Counted from the first letter of the stretch, positions 32,280 to 43,909 are shown. The stretch is 64,000 bases of DNA from Triatoma infestans (GCA_011037195.1 JAAEAF010014926.1:1-64000); one strand, 5' to 3'. Numbers and translations are program-made. Notes: generated by a model from the letters alone, not told the origin.

Positions 32280-33170
32280 GTAAAGTGAGCTCTGCGTTTT
32301 CAGTGGGTTATTGGTGGGATTTGGTGGTGAATTTTTGTGGAGGTGTGGAGTTAGTGGTCTTTGAAGTGTTGGTGAAGTTTGGTGTAATTCGCGTAACGCA
32401 ATGTGCGTATTTTTTAAGCGTAAAAGATAGCGTCGGTTTTTAGTATTTAATAGGGTATTTTCTGTGTGGTTTGGGGGCCCCAGGGCGTAGCTCTGAAAGG
32501 GTGTAAGTGAGAAAGTTGTGTGTGGTACAGTATTAATAAAGAGAATTAGAAGAAAATCCGAGGGAAATCGCTTAAGGTAAGCGGGAAAACAGTGCATTTA
32601 TTATTTAAGGGGTGGTAGGACAGGGGGGTTAACGGTTTTTACCGTTGGAATAGTACTGTGTGGCGTGATAGTTTTAGGTGCGGTAGAAATGTTTCCTATC
32701 TAGTTTTCTGCGAGGAGACTTGAACGCTGGTGCAGAAAGCTTCCGGTGTTGGAGACTTTAACGCTAGTGCAGAAAGTGTAAGATTATGTCTGGGAAACGG
32801 GAAGAAGGAGTGGTGGGGGAAGCGGTGTTTGAAGGCTTGAGTGCTGGGAATGTGGCAAGCCCGGTAGTGGGAAGGGTGAGAAGGAAGATCGAACGAATAA
32901 GGTCGTTGTCGAAGGGGTCTCCGGAGCAGGAGGGGACTGGGTCGCAGTACGATATTACGGTCAGGGCGAAAGAATGTACTAAGAGAGCAGGAGACGCAAT
33001 TAAGGAAATACAAGCTTATGTAGCGAAATGGTTTTCTAAGGAGAAGCACGAGGGGTTTTTCGCCAGTCGAAACTGTTTCTCAGACTCACTGATTGCGATT
33101 TATAAATGCGTGATGACTAGAAATAATTAATGGCTTTGGTTAAAATGCCCTTGTAAGGTCATTTTTAATT
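32280..33170 (+). mobile_element. 5' fragment of another R1-like non-LTR element
   Basis: A G/T-rich leader similar in style to 28,710-29,500, including GGGGGCCCCAGGGCGTAGCTC near 32,470 against GGGCGTAGCCCCGAG near 28,878. It is followed by a frame at 32,786-33,130 (114 residues, MSGKREEGVVGEAV ... RRKIERIRSLSKG ... AGDAIKEIQAYVAKW) that looks like an ORF1 N-terminus. No knuckles, endonuclease or RT follow. Confidence 0.4.
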
Positions 33171-33416
33171 CTTGATATGTTTCTCTCTTTGAATGTGGAA
33201 GGACATAAGTGAAGAATAAAGTTTCGGAGAAAGTAACATTGACCTTATCTGTAGGTTTCTGTATTGTTAAGTAACGCTAGATATTGTTCAAATGTAAGCG
33301 TGCTAGATATTGTTCAAAGACCTCTTCATTGTATTTTTCAATGTGAACCCATGTAGATAATTTGCTTTTGTGGTTCTTGGCGAACTGTTCCCCCAGGAGC
33401 CATTTGTTCTTTTTAA
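33171..33416. other. spacer
   Basis: Contains a short direct repeat (AGATATTGTTCAAA, near 33,272 and 33,304). Otherwise nothing recognised. Confidence 0.4.
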
Positions 33417-33628
33417 ATTAAGGCACGTCAACGTCTATGATCATTTGCGCCCGGAACCTTCTCAGTGCATTCCCGGCTTCCGGATAGTATTCTCTCGTTA
33501 AGCCTATTACGACAGTGAGCTTTATTGGCTCCTAGTAAGGGAAAATCCAAGGGTAACACGGCTGGATTCGAAACTGGGATATACGCGTTGCTAGTCCTGC
33601 GCGCTACCACTGAACTAATCCCTTTCCT
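33417..33628 (-). repeat. tRNA-derived SINE, copy 1
   Basis: Minus strand begins GGGATTAGTTCAGTGGTAGC (A box, TAGTTCAGTGGTAG) and has TTTCGAATCCAGCC (B box) about 45 bp later, the spacing of a tRNA-type polymerase III promoter. The body continues with CCCTTGGATTTTCCCTTACT and ends near TTAATTTAAAAAG. Similar copies lie at 59,260-59,440 and 63,842-64,000. Confidence 0.8.
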
Positions 33629-33934
33629 CTAGCCATTTGTAGTTGTAACTTTATTTTCTTCCAGCAGTTTTTCTAAATTTGCACTCATTTTATTATTATT
33701 TAGAAAAATGTTAGAGGCATACAGACTGCGCCAATTTTTAGTTTTGTCAAGATTTATGTAATAAATCAGGTTTAAAAAGGTAAAAATAAAGGTTAATGAA
33801 TATTAATGAAGAGTAGAGGGAGAAAGAGAGTTCTGGCGCATGACGTCATCAACGTCGGATCCAAATCCCCTCCTCCCCCACCATGTGGGTTGGGGGCAGG
33901 TTAATATAAGAAAAACGTTTTTTAAAATACTCCT

Positions 33935-34012
33935 AGCCTCGATCCTGCGATCTTTTACTCCAAAGTCAACAGCTCTAACCACTAGACCATCAGTGTTACT
34001 GGTAAAAATATG
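33935..34012 (-). repeat. tRNA-like sequence (second SINE type or tRNA pseudogene)
   Basis: Minus strand TGATGGTCTAGTGGTTAGAG is an A box and GCAGGATCGAGGC a weak B box about 40 bp on. The acceptor stem cannot be formed convincingly and there is no CCA context, so it is not a functional tRNA. Confidence 0.5.
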
Positions 34013-34063
34013 TATTATTTAAGTTCTATCAAGTTGGGGTGGTCACTCCGCCTTTCCTCGCCG

Positions 34064-34453
34064 TAGCTGTGCCGATGGAGTGTGAGGTGTATGTGTGGGG
34101 TCAATGTATTGCATTCTCCATAGCTTCATCTCTGTTCGCAGTTAGACCCCCCATTCGATGGGAGGGAGGGTGTTCTCCCCCCACCCCCCTCCGATGTCCC
34201 TAGCTGTGCAGGTTTTATAACTGTCTCCATCATTCTCACTTCCACCTCTATTGTATTCCTCAAGTAACTTCCGTTATACCACCTCTTCTCTTTGTTTAAT
34301 TTTTTTACTGATTTTTTTAAACGGTTCGGGGAAGAGTGGGGGAATCTACAAGACTTTCAGTGCAAATTTAGCTGTGCCGATGGAGTGTGAGGTGTATGTG
34401 TGGGGTCAATGTATTGCATTCTCCATAGCTTCTTCTTTGTTCACAGTTTAGAC
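34064..34453 (+). repeat. pair of 84-bp direct repeats 305 bp apart
   Basis: TAGCTGTGCCGATGGAGTGT to about 34,147 is repeated at 34,369-34,453 with about three differences. The 220 bp between them contain C-runs and a T-rich stretch. No coding frame is shared. It could be a small element with terminal direct repeats or a local duplication. Confidence 0.75.
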
Positions 34454-34900
34454 CACTAACAACATGCACCTTTTTATATTAAAATTCATAGCTGCCTATA
34501 TGGTCACATGTTGGAATGCTAGGTTACCATTACTAGAAAATGCAATTTAATCTTTAGTAAAAGTTCACTCTGAGCATTCATAGAGTCAACATCTATTTTG
34601 TGCCTGTTTTACGTATATACTTGTGTCATTTTCTTATTAGTTTCTTTCTTTAGTTTCAATCTTAAGTAAAATTTTGTAGTTTTTCAAATTATTCAGAAGT
34701 GCTTTTTTTTTTTATTTTCTGCTGTTTTTGTTTTTTTTTATTTATTTACTTATTTTATTTTGAAAAAAAAAGTTGGTTTTTTTCTTTTATAAGTGATAGA
34801 AGAGAGAAAGAACAGTCGTCAAACACGTGATAGCGAGGTAAACAAACATCTATTGTTCCTGTTACTGAACTCTTGTTTTGATGCGCATACATAACGTGTA
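34454..34900. other. AT-rich spacer
   Basis: T-rich and A-rich runs; no gene or repeat family recognised. Confidence 0.4.
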
Positions 34901-35107
34901 GTGCACATTAGTATACTCGCTGGCCCCCGTCAACTCTTCTTTACACTAAAGGGGCATTTCATTTTTTTTTTTTTCCTTTGATATTTATTTTTTTCATTTA
35001 TTTTTCTATTTAAGTTTATTAAAATAATTATCGCACAAATGAATAATATTCAAATAGAAGTCTAAAAAAACAAAAAAACTTTCTACCCTCCTCGGCTAGC
35101 TTAGACA

Positions 35108-36570
35108 ATGGGTCTAAGCGAAACCGACATTGGGGGGCACTCTACCTCTGGGGACGAGTCTACAACGTCCTCAATAAATAAAACCAAAAGATCGTCGGAA
35201 ATGGCGAATTTAACCCCAGAAAAAATAAAAAACAGAAAACGAGGCAAAAAGACAGTTCTCATCACCTCACCACCGTTAACCCGTCAGAGATGTGCTCAGC
35301 AACAAACAGCAATTACAACTCTACCTACGACATCTAGTAATTCAACACTTCCACAACGACAACAGCACCTAAAACAACAACAACAGCATCTACAACAACC
35401 ACAACAACAGCAACCACAACAAAGCAGCAACTACATTACGTGTCAGATTTTGTGACACATAATAAATTCAGCGTTCTACCAGAGGTCAGTGACTCGCTTA
35501 GCCCTGACCACAAACCGCCCCCCATATACATATATAAAATAAGTGACTTCATGTCATTAAACAATGACCTCAAACAACTACTTGGGGCTGACAATTTCTC
35601 CTGTAAGGCAACTGCAGCTAACATTCTTGTTACTACACACTCAATTGAACATTATAGAGTCACTATTCATTATCTAAATGACAAAAAAATTGAGTACCAC
35701 ACATACCAATTAAAAAAGGACAAGGCGTTTAGAGTGGTTCTCCGCCACTTGCACCACTCAATTCCACCTCAGGAAATAAAAGAGGAAATACAGGCGAAAG
35801 GTTTCAACGTCAGAAATGTAACCAACATCCGACACCCTAAAGAAAAGACACCACTTCCTCTCTTCTACGTAGATCTGGAACCAGATGCCAATAACAAAAA
35901 TGTCTTTAATGTTACTAGATTACTAAATACGGTTGTTTGGGTAGAAGAACCGTACAAAACTAAAGAAATTGTGCAATGCAAGAGATGCCAACAATACGGG
36001 CATACTCGAGCGTACTGCCACATCTCTCCGAGATGCGTCAAGTGTGCAGGGCCACACCTTTGGGACCACTGCACCAAAACCAATAGGGACACTCCACCTA
36101 CCTGCGCAAACTGCTATGAAGATCATTCTTCCAACTTCCGCGGTTGCGAAGTCCACAAGGAATTAAAAAGAATCCGATATGAAAGAGAATTAGCCAGAGG
36201 TCAATCAACAATCAGAGCGCAGCCCCCACAAATTCCCTCACAAGGAGATTTCCCCGCGCTTCCACCGCCTACTCGCCGCAAACAACCCCTACCACCACCA
36301 CCACCATCACAACAACAACAACAGCAACAGCCACTACAACAACAACAGCCACGGTACCAGCAGCAGCGTTACAACCTACCGTCCACAAGGGGTCACTCCT
36401 ATTCAGAAATCGCGAGGTCATACCCTTCCCATCCTCCTCCAAGTCCTTCTCATCCAGATATAACAGGCGTCCTAAATTCCTTCTTTCAAAGGTTTGAATC
36501 ACTCCTCACTCCTCTAGTTAATCTGCTAAACACCCTAATTACCCAACTCCTTCCTCGCCTTAACCCATAA
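35108..36570 (+). CDS. Jockey ORF1 (Gag-like RNA-binding protein), one frameshift in CAA tract
   Basis: The ATG frame starts at 35,108 (MGLSETDIGGHSTSGDES) and runs through a CAA/CAG-rich stretch (about 35,355-35,430). There the reading phase changes, so the ATG frame stops at 35,455 and the main frame continues to 36,570. The main part has the conserved Jockey ORF1 core, then three zinc knuckles from residue 180 of that frame: CKRCQQYGHTRAYC, CVKCAGPHLWDHC and CANCYEDHSSNFRGC. A PxPAL-like segment (QGDFPALPPP) and a second CAA/CAC-rich tract follow. The usual function is binding of element RNA. The frameshift is probably slippage in the triplet-like repeat. Confidence 0.85.
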
Positions 36571-39281
36571 TTCCTCTAACCCACTCGTCATTAACCATCC
36601 TACTTTGGAACGCTAATGGTTTAACTTTCCATAGAGACGAACTTGACACTTTACTACACGACAAACGTATTGACATAGCCCTACTTACTGAAACACACTT
36701 TACTGGCAGATCGCACTTCTACATTACAGACTATCAAACATACAGGACTGACCACCCGGATGACACAGCCCATGGTGGCGCGGCAATCCTAGTTAGAAAC
36801 TCCCTGAAACACCACGTTCTCCCTCCTGTTTCCACTGACTACCTTCAGTCCTCTGCAATTTCCCTATCAGCCCATCCGCATAACTTCAACCTCGCTGCTG
36901 TATATTGTCCTCCTAACAAATCCATCTCCCAAGAACAATTTACCTCTTTTTTCAACACCCTTGGTCCTAGATTCCTCTCAGGTGGTGACTACAACGCGAA
37001 GCACCAACATTGGGGATGTCGCGTAACGAACCCTCGTGGTCAAACTGTACTCAATGTCCTTCTTTCCAAAAATTACTCCACCGCATCACCTAACCAACCT
37101 ACCTACTGGCCTACATCCCTTTCCAAACTTCCTGATATCCTTGATTTCTTCATATTGTCCCAGATATCACACTACTATGATATCTCAACCCTCACAGAAC
37201 TCTCCTCAGACCACAGCCCTGTCCTAATTACCCTTGACACTCATCCTATCCCTAAGCCTCCCAAACCATCTCTAATCACAGGTCCAGTTGATTGGAAGAG
37301 ATTCCAATCGCTAATAGAAGACAAGATAGACCTACATTTTCAACTTAAAACGACAGACGACGTAGACAATGCAGCACAACATCTCACTACACTAATACAA
37401 AATTCTATAAGACAATCGACTCTAAACCATCCAACACGATATTATACTAACTCAACTAACGTCCCATTATATATCCGAACACTTATCATGGATAAGCGAC
37501 GTGCTAGATCCAAGTGGCAACGCACCCGCTATCCCTCTGATAAACGAATTTACAACAGACTAACTCACCGACTTAAAACAGAACTTAAACAATTACAGAA
37601 TGAACGCTTTCAAGACTATACATTATCATTAACTACTGAAGACAAGTCACTTTGGACTGCCACAAAAAAAATACTGTCCTATAAACCTGTCCCATCACCA
37701 CTTCGTCGTAATGACGGCTCCTGGGCTTCATCAGATGAAGAAAAAGCCTCTCTGTTTTCTTCCTATTTATCCACAGTCTTTACTCCTCATCAAAATATGG
37801 TAGACCCTTTATTTCATGATTCCATTCAGCAAGATCTCGATTCTCCTCTTCCTCTCTCCCTTCCTCCCAAACCTTTTAGTCCTTCTGATGTCCAGTTTAT
37901 TATTCAACATCTTTCTCCAAAGAAAGCTCCTGGAAATGACTATATTACTTCAAAAATCCTCCGCTATCTTCCCAAAAAAGCAATAGTCTTTCTAACTCTA
38001 ATTTATAATGCTGTACTTAGAACCACCCATTTCCCTATCCTTTGGAAATTCTCGATAATCCGTCCTATTCCGAAACCTAATAAACCTCACCATCTTCCTA
38101 CATCGTACCGTCCCATAAGTTTGTTGCCTGTACTTGGCAAAATCCTTGAAAAACTCCTTCTTAAACACATCCTCCCTATAATTGAATCCTCCAGTATTAT
38201 ACCAGACCACCAGTTTGGGTTCAGACGTCACCATTCTACAGTGCAACAGTGTCATCGCGTTGTTGACGCCATCGCATCCTCCCTTGAGAAGAAGGAATGT
38301 TGCTCGGGTGTTTTCCTCGATGTGAGGCAAGCCTTCGATCGAGTATGGCACCCGGGTCTGCTCTGGAAACTTAAGGGCATCCTCCCGTTTACTTATTATC
38401 TTATCCTAAAGTCCTATTTGACTGACCGTTACTTCCGGGTACAAGTCGGAACCTCAGTCTCTCCTATCCATAAAGCCGAAGCGGGCGTTCCGCAAGGCAG
38501 TATCCTTGGTCCCATCCTGTACACAATATACACAGCAGATATCCCAACCCATCCAGAAACTGTTCTCCTTACCTATGCAGACGACACTGCAATTCTGTCC
38601 TCTCACCGAGACCCAGTAATAGCACGTAGAAATCTCCAAGCCCATCTCTTCTCCTTAGAGAAATGGTTCAATAGATGGAATATCAAACTAAATGAAAATA
38701 AATCCCAAAATATTACATTCACCCTACGCCACATCACTCTTCCGCCAATCTATTACAACTTAATTCCTATCCCACCCACTAATGTCGTCCGCTACCTTGG
38801 GTTGTTCATAGACAAAAGATTAAACTGGAACCCTCACACACGACTGAAAAGAATTGAACTCAACAGACGCTATCGACTATTGAAACGACTACTGGACAAC
38901 AGATCTAAACTGTCACTAGACAATAAAAGACTGATATATACCTCAATATTAAAACCCATCTGGACGTACGGCATTGAGCTATGGGGTTCAACAAAACGTT
39001 CCAACCTCCAAAGACTACAATCCCTTCAGTCCAAAATCCTTCGCACCATCGTTAACGCTCCTTACTACGTTTCCAACCTAACCATCCATAGAGACCTTGA
39101 AATCCCTTTCGTTAATCTAGTCGCCCGAACCCGATATAAAAAATTGCATCAATCCCTGCAGTCCCATTCTAATCCTTTAGTCCGTCACCTATCCTCCCGC
39201 ACTATTCCCGATAACCCTCCCAGGCGTTTAAAACGCCAGTGGCCTCGCGATTTTCTTTCTTCAAGCGATGAGAGCATTTAG
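36564..39281 (+). CDS. Jockey ORF2: endonuclease and reverse transcriptase, intact frame
   Basis: Open for 906 codons after the in-frame TAA at 36,561. It overlaps the last codons of ORF1 and has no ATG before the endonuclease domain, so translation must begin at a non-ATG codon or by re-initiation. Endonuclease motifs: LLWNANGL near 36,600, LLTETHF (catalytic Glu), SGGDYNAKHQHWG near 36,980 and LSSDHSPVL near 37,203 (catalytic Asp-His). RT motifs: PISLLPVLGKILEKLL, HQFGFRRHHSTVQQ, FLDVRQAFDRVWH, GVPQGSILGP and YADD at 38,574-38,585. The C-terminus has the Jockey-type ELWGSTKRSN region. All key catalytic residues I can check are present. Confidence 0.92.
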   Translation, partial: PIIPLTHSSLTILLWNANGLTFHRDELDTLLHDKRIDIALLTETHFTGRSHFYITDYQTYRTDHPDDTAHGGAAILVRNSLKHHVLPPVSTDYLQSSAISLSAHPHNFNLAAVYCPPNKSISQEQFTSFFNTLGPRFLSGGDYNAKHQHWGCRVTNPRGQTVLNVLLSKNYSTASPNQPTYWPTSLSKLPDILDFFILSQISHYYDISTLTELSSDHSPVLITLDTHPIPKPPKPSLITGPVDWKRFQSLIEDKIDLHFQLKTTDDVDNAAQHLTTLIQNSIRQSTLNHPTRYYTNSTNVPLYIRTLIMDKRRARSKWQRTRYPSDKRIYNRLTHRLKTELKQLQNERFQDYTLSLTTEDKSLWTATKKILSYKPVPSPLRRNDGSWASSDEEKASLFSSYLSTVFTPHQNMVDPLFHDSIQQDLDSPLPLSLPPKPFSPSDVQFIIQHLSPKKAPGNDYITSKILRYLPKKAIVFLTLIYNAVLRTTHFPILWKFSIIRPIPKPNKPHHLPTSYRPISLLPVLGKILEKLLLKHILPIIESSSIIPDHQFGFRRHHSTVQQCHRVVDAIASSLEKKECCSGVFLDVRQAFDRVWHPGLLWKLKGILPFTYYLILKSYLTDRYFRVQVGTSVSPIHKAEAGVPQGSILGPILYTIYTADIPTHPETVLLTYADDTAILSSHRDPVIARRNLQAHLFSLEKWFNRWNIKLNENKSQNITFTLRHITLPPIYYNLIPIPPTNVVRYLGLFIDKRLNWNPHTRLKRIELNRRYRLLKRLLDNRSKLSLDNKRLIYTSILKPIWTYGIELWGSTKRSNLQRLQSLQSKILRTIVNAPYYVSNLTIHRDLEIPFVNLVARTRYKKLHQSLQSHSNPLVRHLSSRTIPDNPPRRLKRQWPRDFLSSSDESI

Positions 39282-39452
39282 CTCAGCTTATAGGGAGTGC
39301 TACCGCTGGGTAGCTTCTCCCCTCGGAGAATGCGTGTGCGCGAGTGCGTGCATGTTTATGTAAGTGCAGTGCTATCAGTGTTACTTATAGCGTAGATAAC
39401 GCTGGTGTAACAATCAATAAAAAAAAACAAAAAACAAAAAAAAAAAAAAAAC
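39282..39452 (+). other. 3' untranslated region and A-rich tail of Jockey element
   Basis: Ends AACAATCAATAAAAAAAAAC and then a pure A run, as expected for target-primed insertion. Confidence 0.8.
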
Positions 39453-39719
39453 ATTTTTTTTGTAGATAATAGTAGTTGACATATGTTTTATAAGCATTAC
39501 GTCTTTAATATAACTCCTATATTTTGATTCAGGGCATAACATTGAAATGTGCGTCATCTTTCCTAGCTTTACCCTATATCTGATGAAAAAATATGGCATA
39601 TTATATTTCATCGCCTGTGACAATGAACAGAATAGTGTTTTAACGCAAAAATCATGACGAAATTAAAAATATAATCCACTTTTTAAGCGGTTGCAGATTA
39701 TGACTATGGCTTCAATATA

Positions 39720-39953
39720 TATATATAAGCTGGCTCTAAGGCCGAAAGAATGAAAGATACAGCCACTAGAGGAAATCAGCACCAGTACAACATACGAAGC
39801 AAAGAAAAAATTCACTCACCTCCAACAAGATTAAAGAAAACAGAAATGCTTCCGATTGTTGCTTCAATAAAAATATTTAATACAATCCCATTGAATATAA
39901 GACAGTGTGAATTAAGAAAATTCGACAATTTAAAAAAAAAATTGTTATAACCA
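39720..39953 (+). pseudogene. C-terminal end of a non-LTR RT protein
   Basis: A 66-residue frame (39,750-39,950): HQYNIRSKEKIHSPPTRLKK ... VASIKIFNTIPLNIRQC ... FDNLKKKLL. The order NYNTRxK, P-x-RL, SVxxKIFNxLPxxIR, FKxxLKxxLL is the usual C-terminal end of RT proteins in CR1- and Jockey-like elements, just before the 3' untranslated region. The rest of the element is missing, so it is a 5'-truncated insertion. Confidence 0.6.
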
Positions 39954-41580
39954 ACTGTTTGTACTGCGTAAAAGAATTCACCGATGCAAACTGGTACACT
40001 GTCGACTTCGAACTAAAGTGAATCGTTAGTATTAAGAGTGTGTTGGTGTTTGAAGTTCAGTGTTATACCAAGAGTACGTGTATCCAGTTATTTAAAACCT
40101 TTTTTATACCTCGTATTATGATATACTGATGTTGACGTGCCTTTCGTATTTTTATATGTTCAGGCAAAAAAAAAAAAAGTGATATAAGGAAATTAAAATG
40201 GACTTTCAATATTTTCATGATTATTATAATTATGAATAAAGGATATTATTAATAAATAATCTTTGCTAATAGTTATTTTATTTTCAAAAGAGTAAAGTGA
40301 CACTTTTACATATTAGTTCAGATTAGTCCATATGAGCGCAAGCGAGTATGCCAACTGAACGAGACTTGTAAAAGGACACACTCCTTTGTTAAATAGAATA
40401 TTTTGTCAACAACAATTAAAACAATTTAAATATACAATAATCGTTAAGAATGTAAAATAACCCTTTAAGAGAGGTTCAGTGAAAGAGAGAAGGTTACTAA
40501 GTAAGATTGTCAAACATTAGGTTAAAGTTAAGCAAAGGTATAATATGTTTTCTGATATTTAGATTATTTTTAAATTAATTTTAAAATATTATAACAAATG
40601 TTTAATTTAAGAACTTCTACTTTATTAATTAATAATAATACTTTATTAATTAATTATAAATACTTTATAAATTACTATTTTGTTATTAATATGTTTTATT
40701 AATTTCGTCCAAAATTTAAAATTTATTTAATTTGTAGTTGGGAACATTATCATTTTTTTTTTTAATCTCTAGAGATTATTTTAACAACTAATTTCAGTTA
40801 TTGATCAAATAGTGAATGAAGTAATGATTATTTTACGCTCAAATTCAATTACTGACCAATGAATGTATAAAAAGAAGAACGTAATTTACTCGCATTTTGA
40901 ATATTAATTTTTTTGTGCAACCGCATTAAATTCATTCTTAACTGATGTGAATATAAAAAAATATTAAAACTTGTAAATACTGAGAATTCAAGTAAAATAC
41001 TCCCTGTCTCTATAGCCTGCTACGTATAGTATAACCTCAAATTCGTTGTTATTTGGAAATACGAGTACGTTCTTGTTTTCTTGTATTGCCACTAGGTGTC
41101 GGGCTAGTTAGTTAAATACTATTCGTCACTGTGAGAAAAAGTAATGGCTGCTCTTACTTTTTCTCACTGTAAATTACAATTATAACTTCACTTACTGTTT
41201 GATGACCTAATAATTAATCATATTATTACACAGTTGGAGAAAAATTATATTTTTATATCTAATAATAAACTGCTAAATTTTTGTTAGGACAAATATGTAA
41301 TGAATTGCATTACTCGAAAAACATAATGTGATAATTTTCTGTATTTAAATTATTCCACATTTTGTGTTAAATAAGTGAATTTATATTATGAACAGAGGTC
41401 AAAATAACTATAAATTTAACGAATGATTTGTGAAGAGCAAGTGGTTTTTTAAGACCCTAGATTGTTGTGTGGAGTGTAATAGCAATCAAAGAGAGCAAAG
41501 AGAAGCTCAATGTAATGTGATAGCAATGTGATAGATAGTAAGAAGAAAAAGATATAATTTTTAAATTATAAATCTAAAAT
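39954..41580. other. AT-rich spacer
   Basis: No coding frame recognised. It includes an inverted pair GAGAAAAAGTAATGGC / TTACTTTTTCTCACTG near 41,132-41,170 and ATTAATTAAT-type low-complexity near 40,620-40,690. Confidence 0.4.
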
Positions 41581-41589
41581 TATAACTAG

Positions 41590-42628
41590 TGGTTCCAGCC
41601 AGCCGCTATCTTCAGGTCAAGAACCGGCAAACAAAACCCTTTCAAGCAAGGGTCAATACACGGTTAAAGGAACGCCGCTAAAACCCTTTCAAACAGGGGC
41701 CATTATACGGTCAGTGTACAGAAGCCACCTGGCCGGTTTTCCCTTCATACAAGGGTCAACGAACACTCAAAAGGCCACCTGGCTACCATCTATTAACAAA
41801 CAGTCTTTGATAATCACCGACTGGCTACCATCTGTCGTCACCCTGGTCAGTGACCTAACTCACCCTGGTCACCGACCTAACTAAGGTCAACATAAAGCAA
41901 GAGATGTCTTAGTGTGACTGTACTTACACACCTGTCAATGTGTGAGTGATACCAATATAAACGTCGCTCCACTGGAGGAGAAGATCAGTATTACATCAGT
42001 ATTATACCAGTCTACATCAGTTATACATCAGAATCAACTCAGAGTTCAACCTTCAGACATCAGTTCACGACAGTTCAAGCAGTTAAGTTTCACACATCGC
42101 GAGCGCGTCCCTACTCAATGTTTAAACATATATTTATTATTATTCAAATCATTTACAGTTGTGCATCTTAGTTACTATTCCAATCATTTTAAATTAATTG
42201 TAGTTATTATTTCAAACACTTTAAATTATTGTTAAAATATAGTCTATTTTCGTAAATTCAGTAGTTCGTATTTCGAGTAACAACTCTCTAAAATCTCTAA
42301 TTAACATCCACCTATTCTTCACTTCTACTCCCTATTCAAGACATCTGATTCCAGTACACTCAACCACTCTCTCGGACTGGAGTGGAAGAAACTGTATAAA
42401 TATAGCGACGGACAGTTCATAAAAAACACAGTTGAATTCAGTTCAATACATCTAATTATTACGTGTCATTTTCATACCACTCTACCTTAAAACATTTCTC
42501 TATTGTAAAGTCCAGGTAATCTGTATCACTTAATTAATATATTAGTTAACCAGTGTTAACCAAATCTTCTTCTTATATCATCAAACAGACCTAAATTCTC
42601 TCCACCTAACACATCCATTATGTGGAGT
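41590..42628 (+). repeat. repeat with internal short duplications and a TATA-containing end
   Basis: The left part (41,620-41,900) has repeated short blocks: AAAACCCTTTCAA twice, GCCACCTGG three times, CTGGCTACCATCT twice, CACCCTGGTCA twice. The right part (42,366-42,628) includes CGGACTGGAGTGG, TATAAATATAGCGACGG and GTTAACCAGTGTTAACC and is repeated in inverted orientation at 63,325-63,600. The TATA box and block structure suggest an LTR or other promoter-bearing repeat, but the ends are undefined. Confidence 0.5.
42395..42404 (+). promoter_or_regulatory. TATA box in dispersed repeat
   Basis: TATAAATATA followed 25-35 bp later by CAGTTCATAA-like start-site sequence. The same block (TATAAATATAGCGACGG) is conserved in the inverted copy at 63,563-63,572, so it is under the repeat's own constraint. 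Confidence 0.5.
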
Positions 42629-43900
42629 GAGCAAAATAGTAAATTAAGGCCGAGCGAGCAGCAGAGTCGTCAGTATAGCATGATAGCCCAGTCTAATTGT
42701 TCTATTCAAACTGTTTTTGCCATTAATGTATGGAGTTGAATTGTAAAACTGACGACATTAGTCCATTAGTTGGGAGTTGGGAATATGGCATACATATGAG
42801 AGGGGAGTTGATACGAGTAGAGGGGAAAGGGACGGAAGACTGACAAGAAAGGAATAGTTACATTAGAGGGAAGGGAGGTAAAAAAAAAACTAAAAGAGAC
42901 GTAGGAGCATGTGAATGTGTGTGTGTGTAAGGCCTGCTGCACGTTTAGAATATCATAAAGACGACCGGACCTCTTCTATATACAGTGTTAGGTTAGTAGT
43001 CAGACCACAGTGTTGCACTCCCTATATCTATCTCTACACTTTTTACCTTTTACTAATTGCTAGCTGGGACCAATAAACCAGGCTTTACTGCCTCTAAACT
43101 TCTCTCACTAATTGCCTGATTTAATTCTCGCCGGAGCCATTTGTCCGCCACCGCTCGGTACCCCGCCACTATATTGCCTCCTTACTCTCTCACTCACTCT
43201 CTTTCTCCAGTTTACAGTAAAGCATACTACACCCTCCCATAACTTCTTCCTGTTACTACCCCCCATATTATACCTCGCCGCTCTCATACAACCTCGTCCG
43301 GCAATCCCTCCAACATGTCCTATATATAGTATGCTACGTGTGGCCACTTCTTCTCTAAGGCAATTCGACTACTCTATTCTCTTTCTCCGCCCTGCCTATG
43401 GCCTTGTCACAGCATGGCTTTAATATTATTAACGGCACTTCTATAATTTAACCCTAGTATATATAAGACCCTTCTTTATTCTATATTCTATAATTACCTA
43501 CCGTTTCTATAATATTATAATATCAAAATTTACTGGTTAAAATATAAGTTACACTATATAATGATGCAAAGCTTTGTTACAACAAAAGCAGCGAAATTTG
43601 CTGCTTTTTTCTCTTCACTAAGCTAAATTTATTTATAGATTATTGGTATAACTTTTGGTTGATTGACTAAACAATATATTTTTTTATAGCATAATTTATT
43701 TCTTTTTTAATGTCTCATTTTCCCCACGTTACGTTATTATGCATGTCCTTCTTATCGAGGGAAAATTGCTAATAGCCCTTTACAATGAGTATATTTAATT
43801 TGTTAGGTGGATTGGCATTTTTTTTTTTTTTATTACACAAACTGTAAGTATGTCATATATTACGAGCAAGAACATTTAAAAAAAAAAATATATATATATA
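42629..43900. other. spacer with possible LTR-like tract
   Basis: From about 42,928 TGTAAGGCCTGCTGC and, at about 43,074, CCAATAAACCAGGCTTTACT look like an LTR with a polyadenylation signal on the plus strand, but no second copy or coding partner is visible. A frame at 43,112-43,423 is hydrophobic and low in complexity and I do not accept it as a gene. The rest is AT-rich. Confidence 0.3.
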
Positions 43901-43909
43901 TATGAAGGA

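Larger units (their letters stand above)
34910..39452 (+). mobile_element. Jockey-clade non-LTR retrotransposon, near full length
   Basis: Plus strand: 5' untranslated region (start uncertain, perhaps CTCGCTGGCCCCCGTCAAC near 34,916), ORF1 35,108-36,570, ORF2 36,564-39,281, a short 3' untranslated region and an A-rich tail at about 39,417-39,452. No CATT-type target duplication could be proved, although CATTTTTTTT follows the tail and a similar string lies at 34,968. ORF2 is uninterrupted, so this looks like the youngest non-LTR copy in the window. Confidence 0.85.

Noticed and set aside
33935..34012. Functional tRNA gene
   Set aside because: A and B boxes are visible, but the acceptor stem does not pair.
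41620..41900. Satellite array
   Set aside because: The repeated blocks are short, irregularly spaced and only two or three copies each.
43112..43423. 103-codon hydrophobic plus frame
   Set aside because: Low complexity, leucine- and proline-rich, overlapping an LTR-like tract; no domain and no homologous copy.
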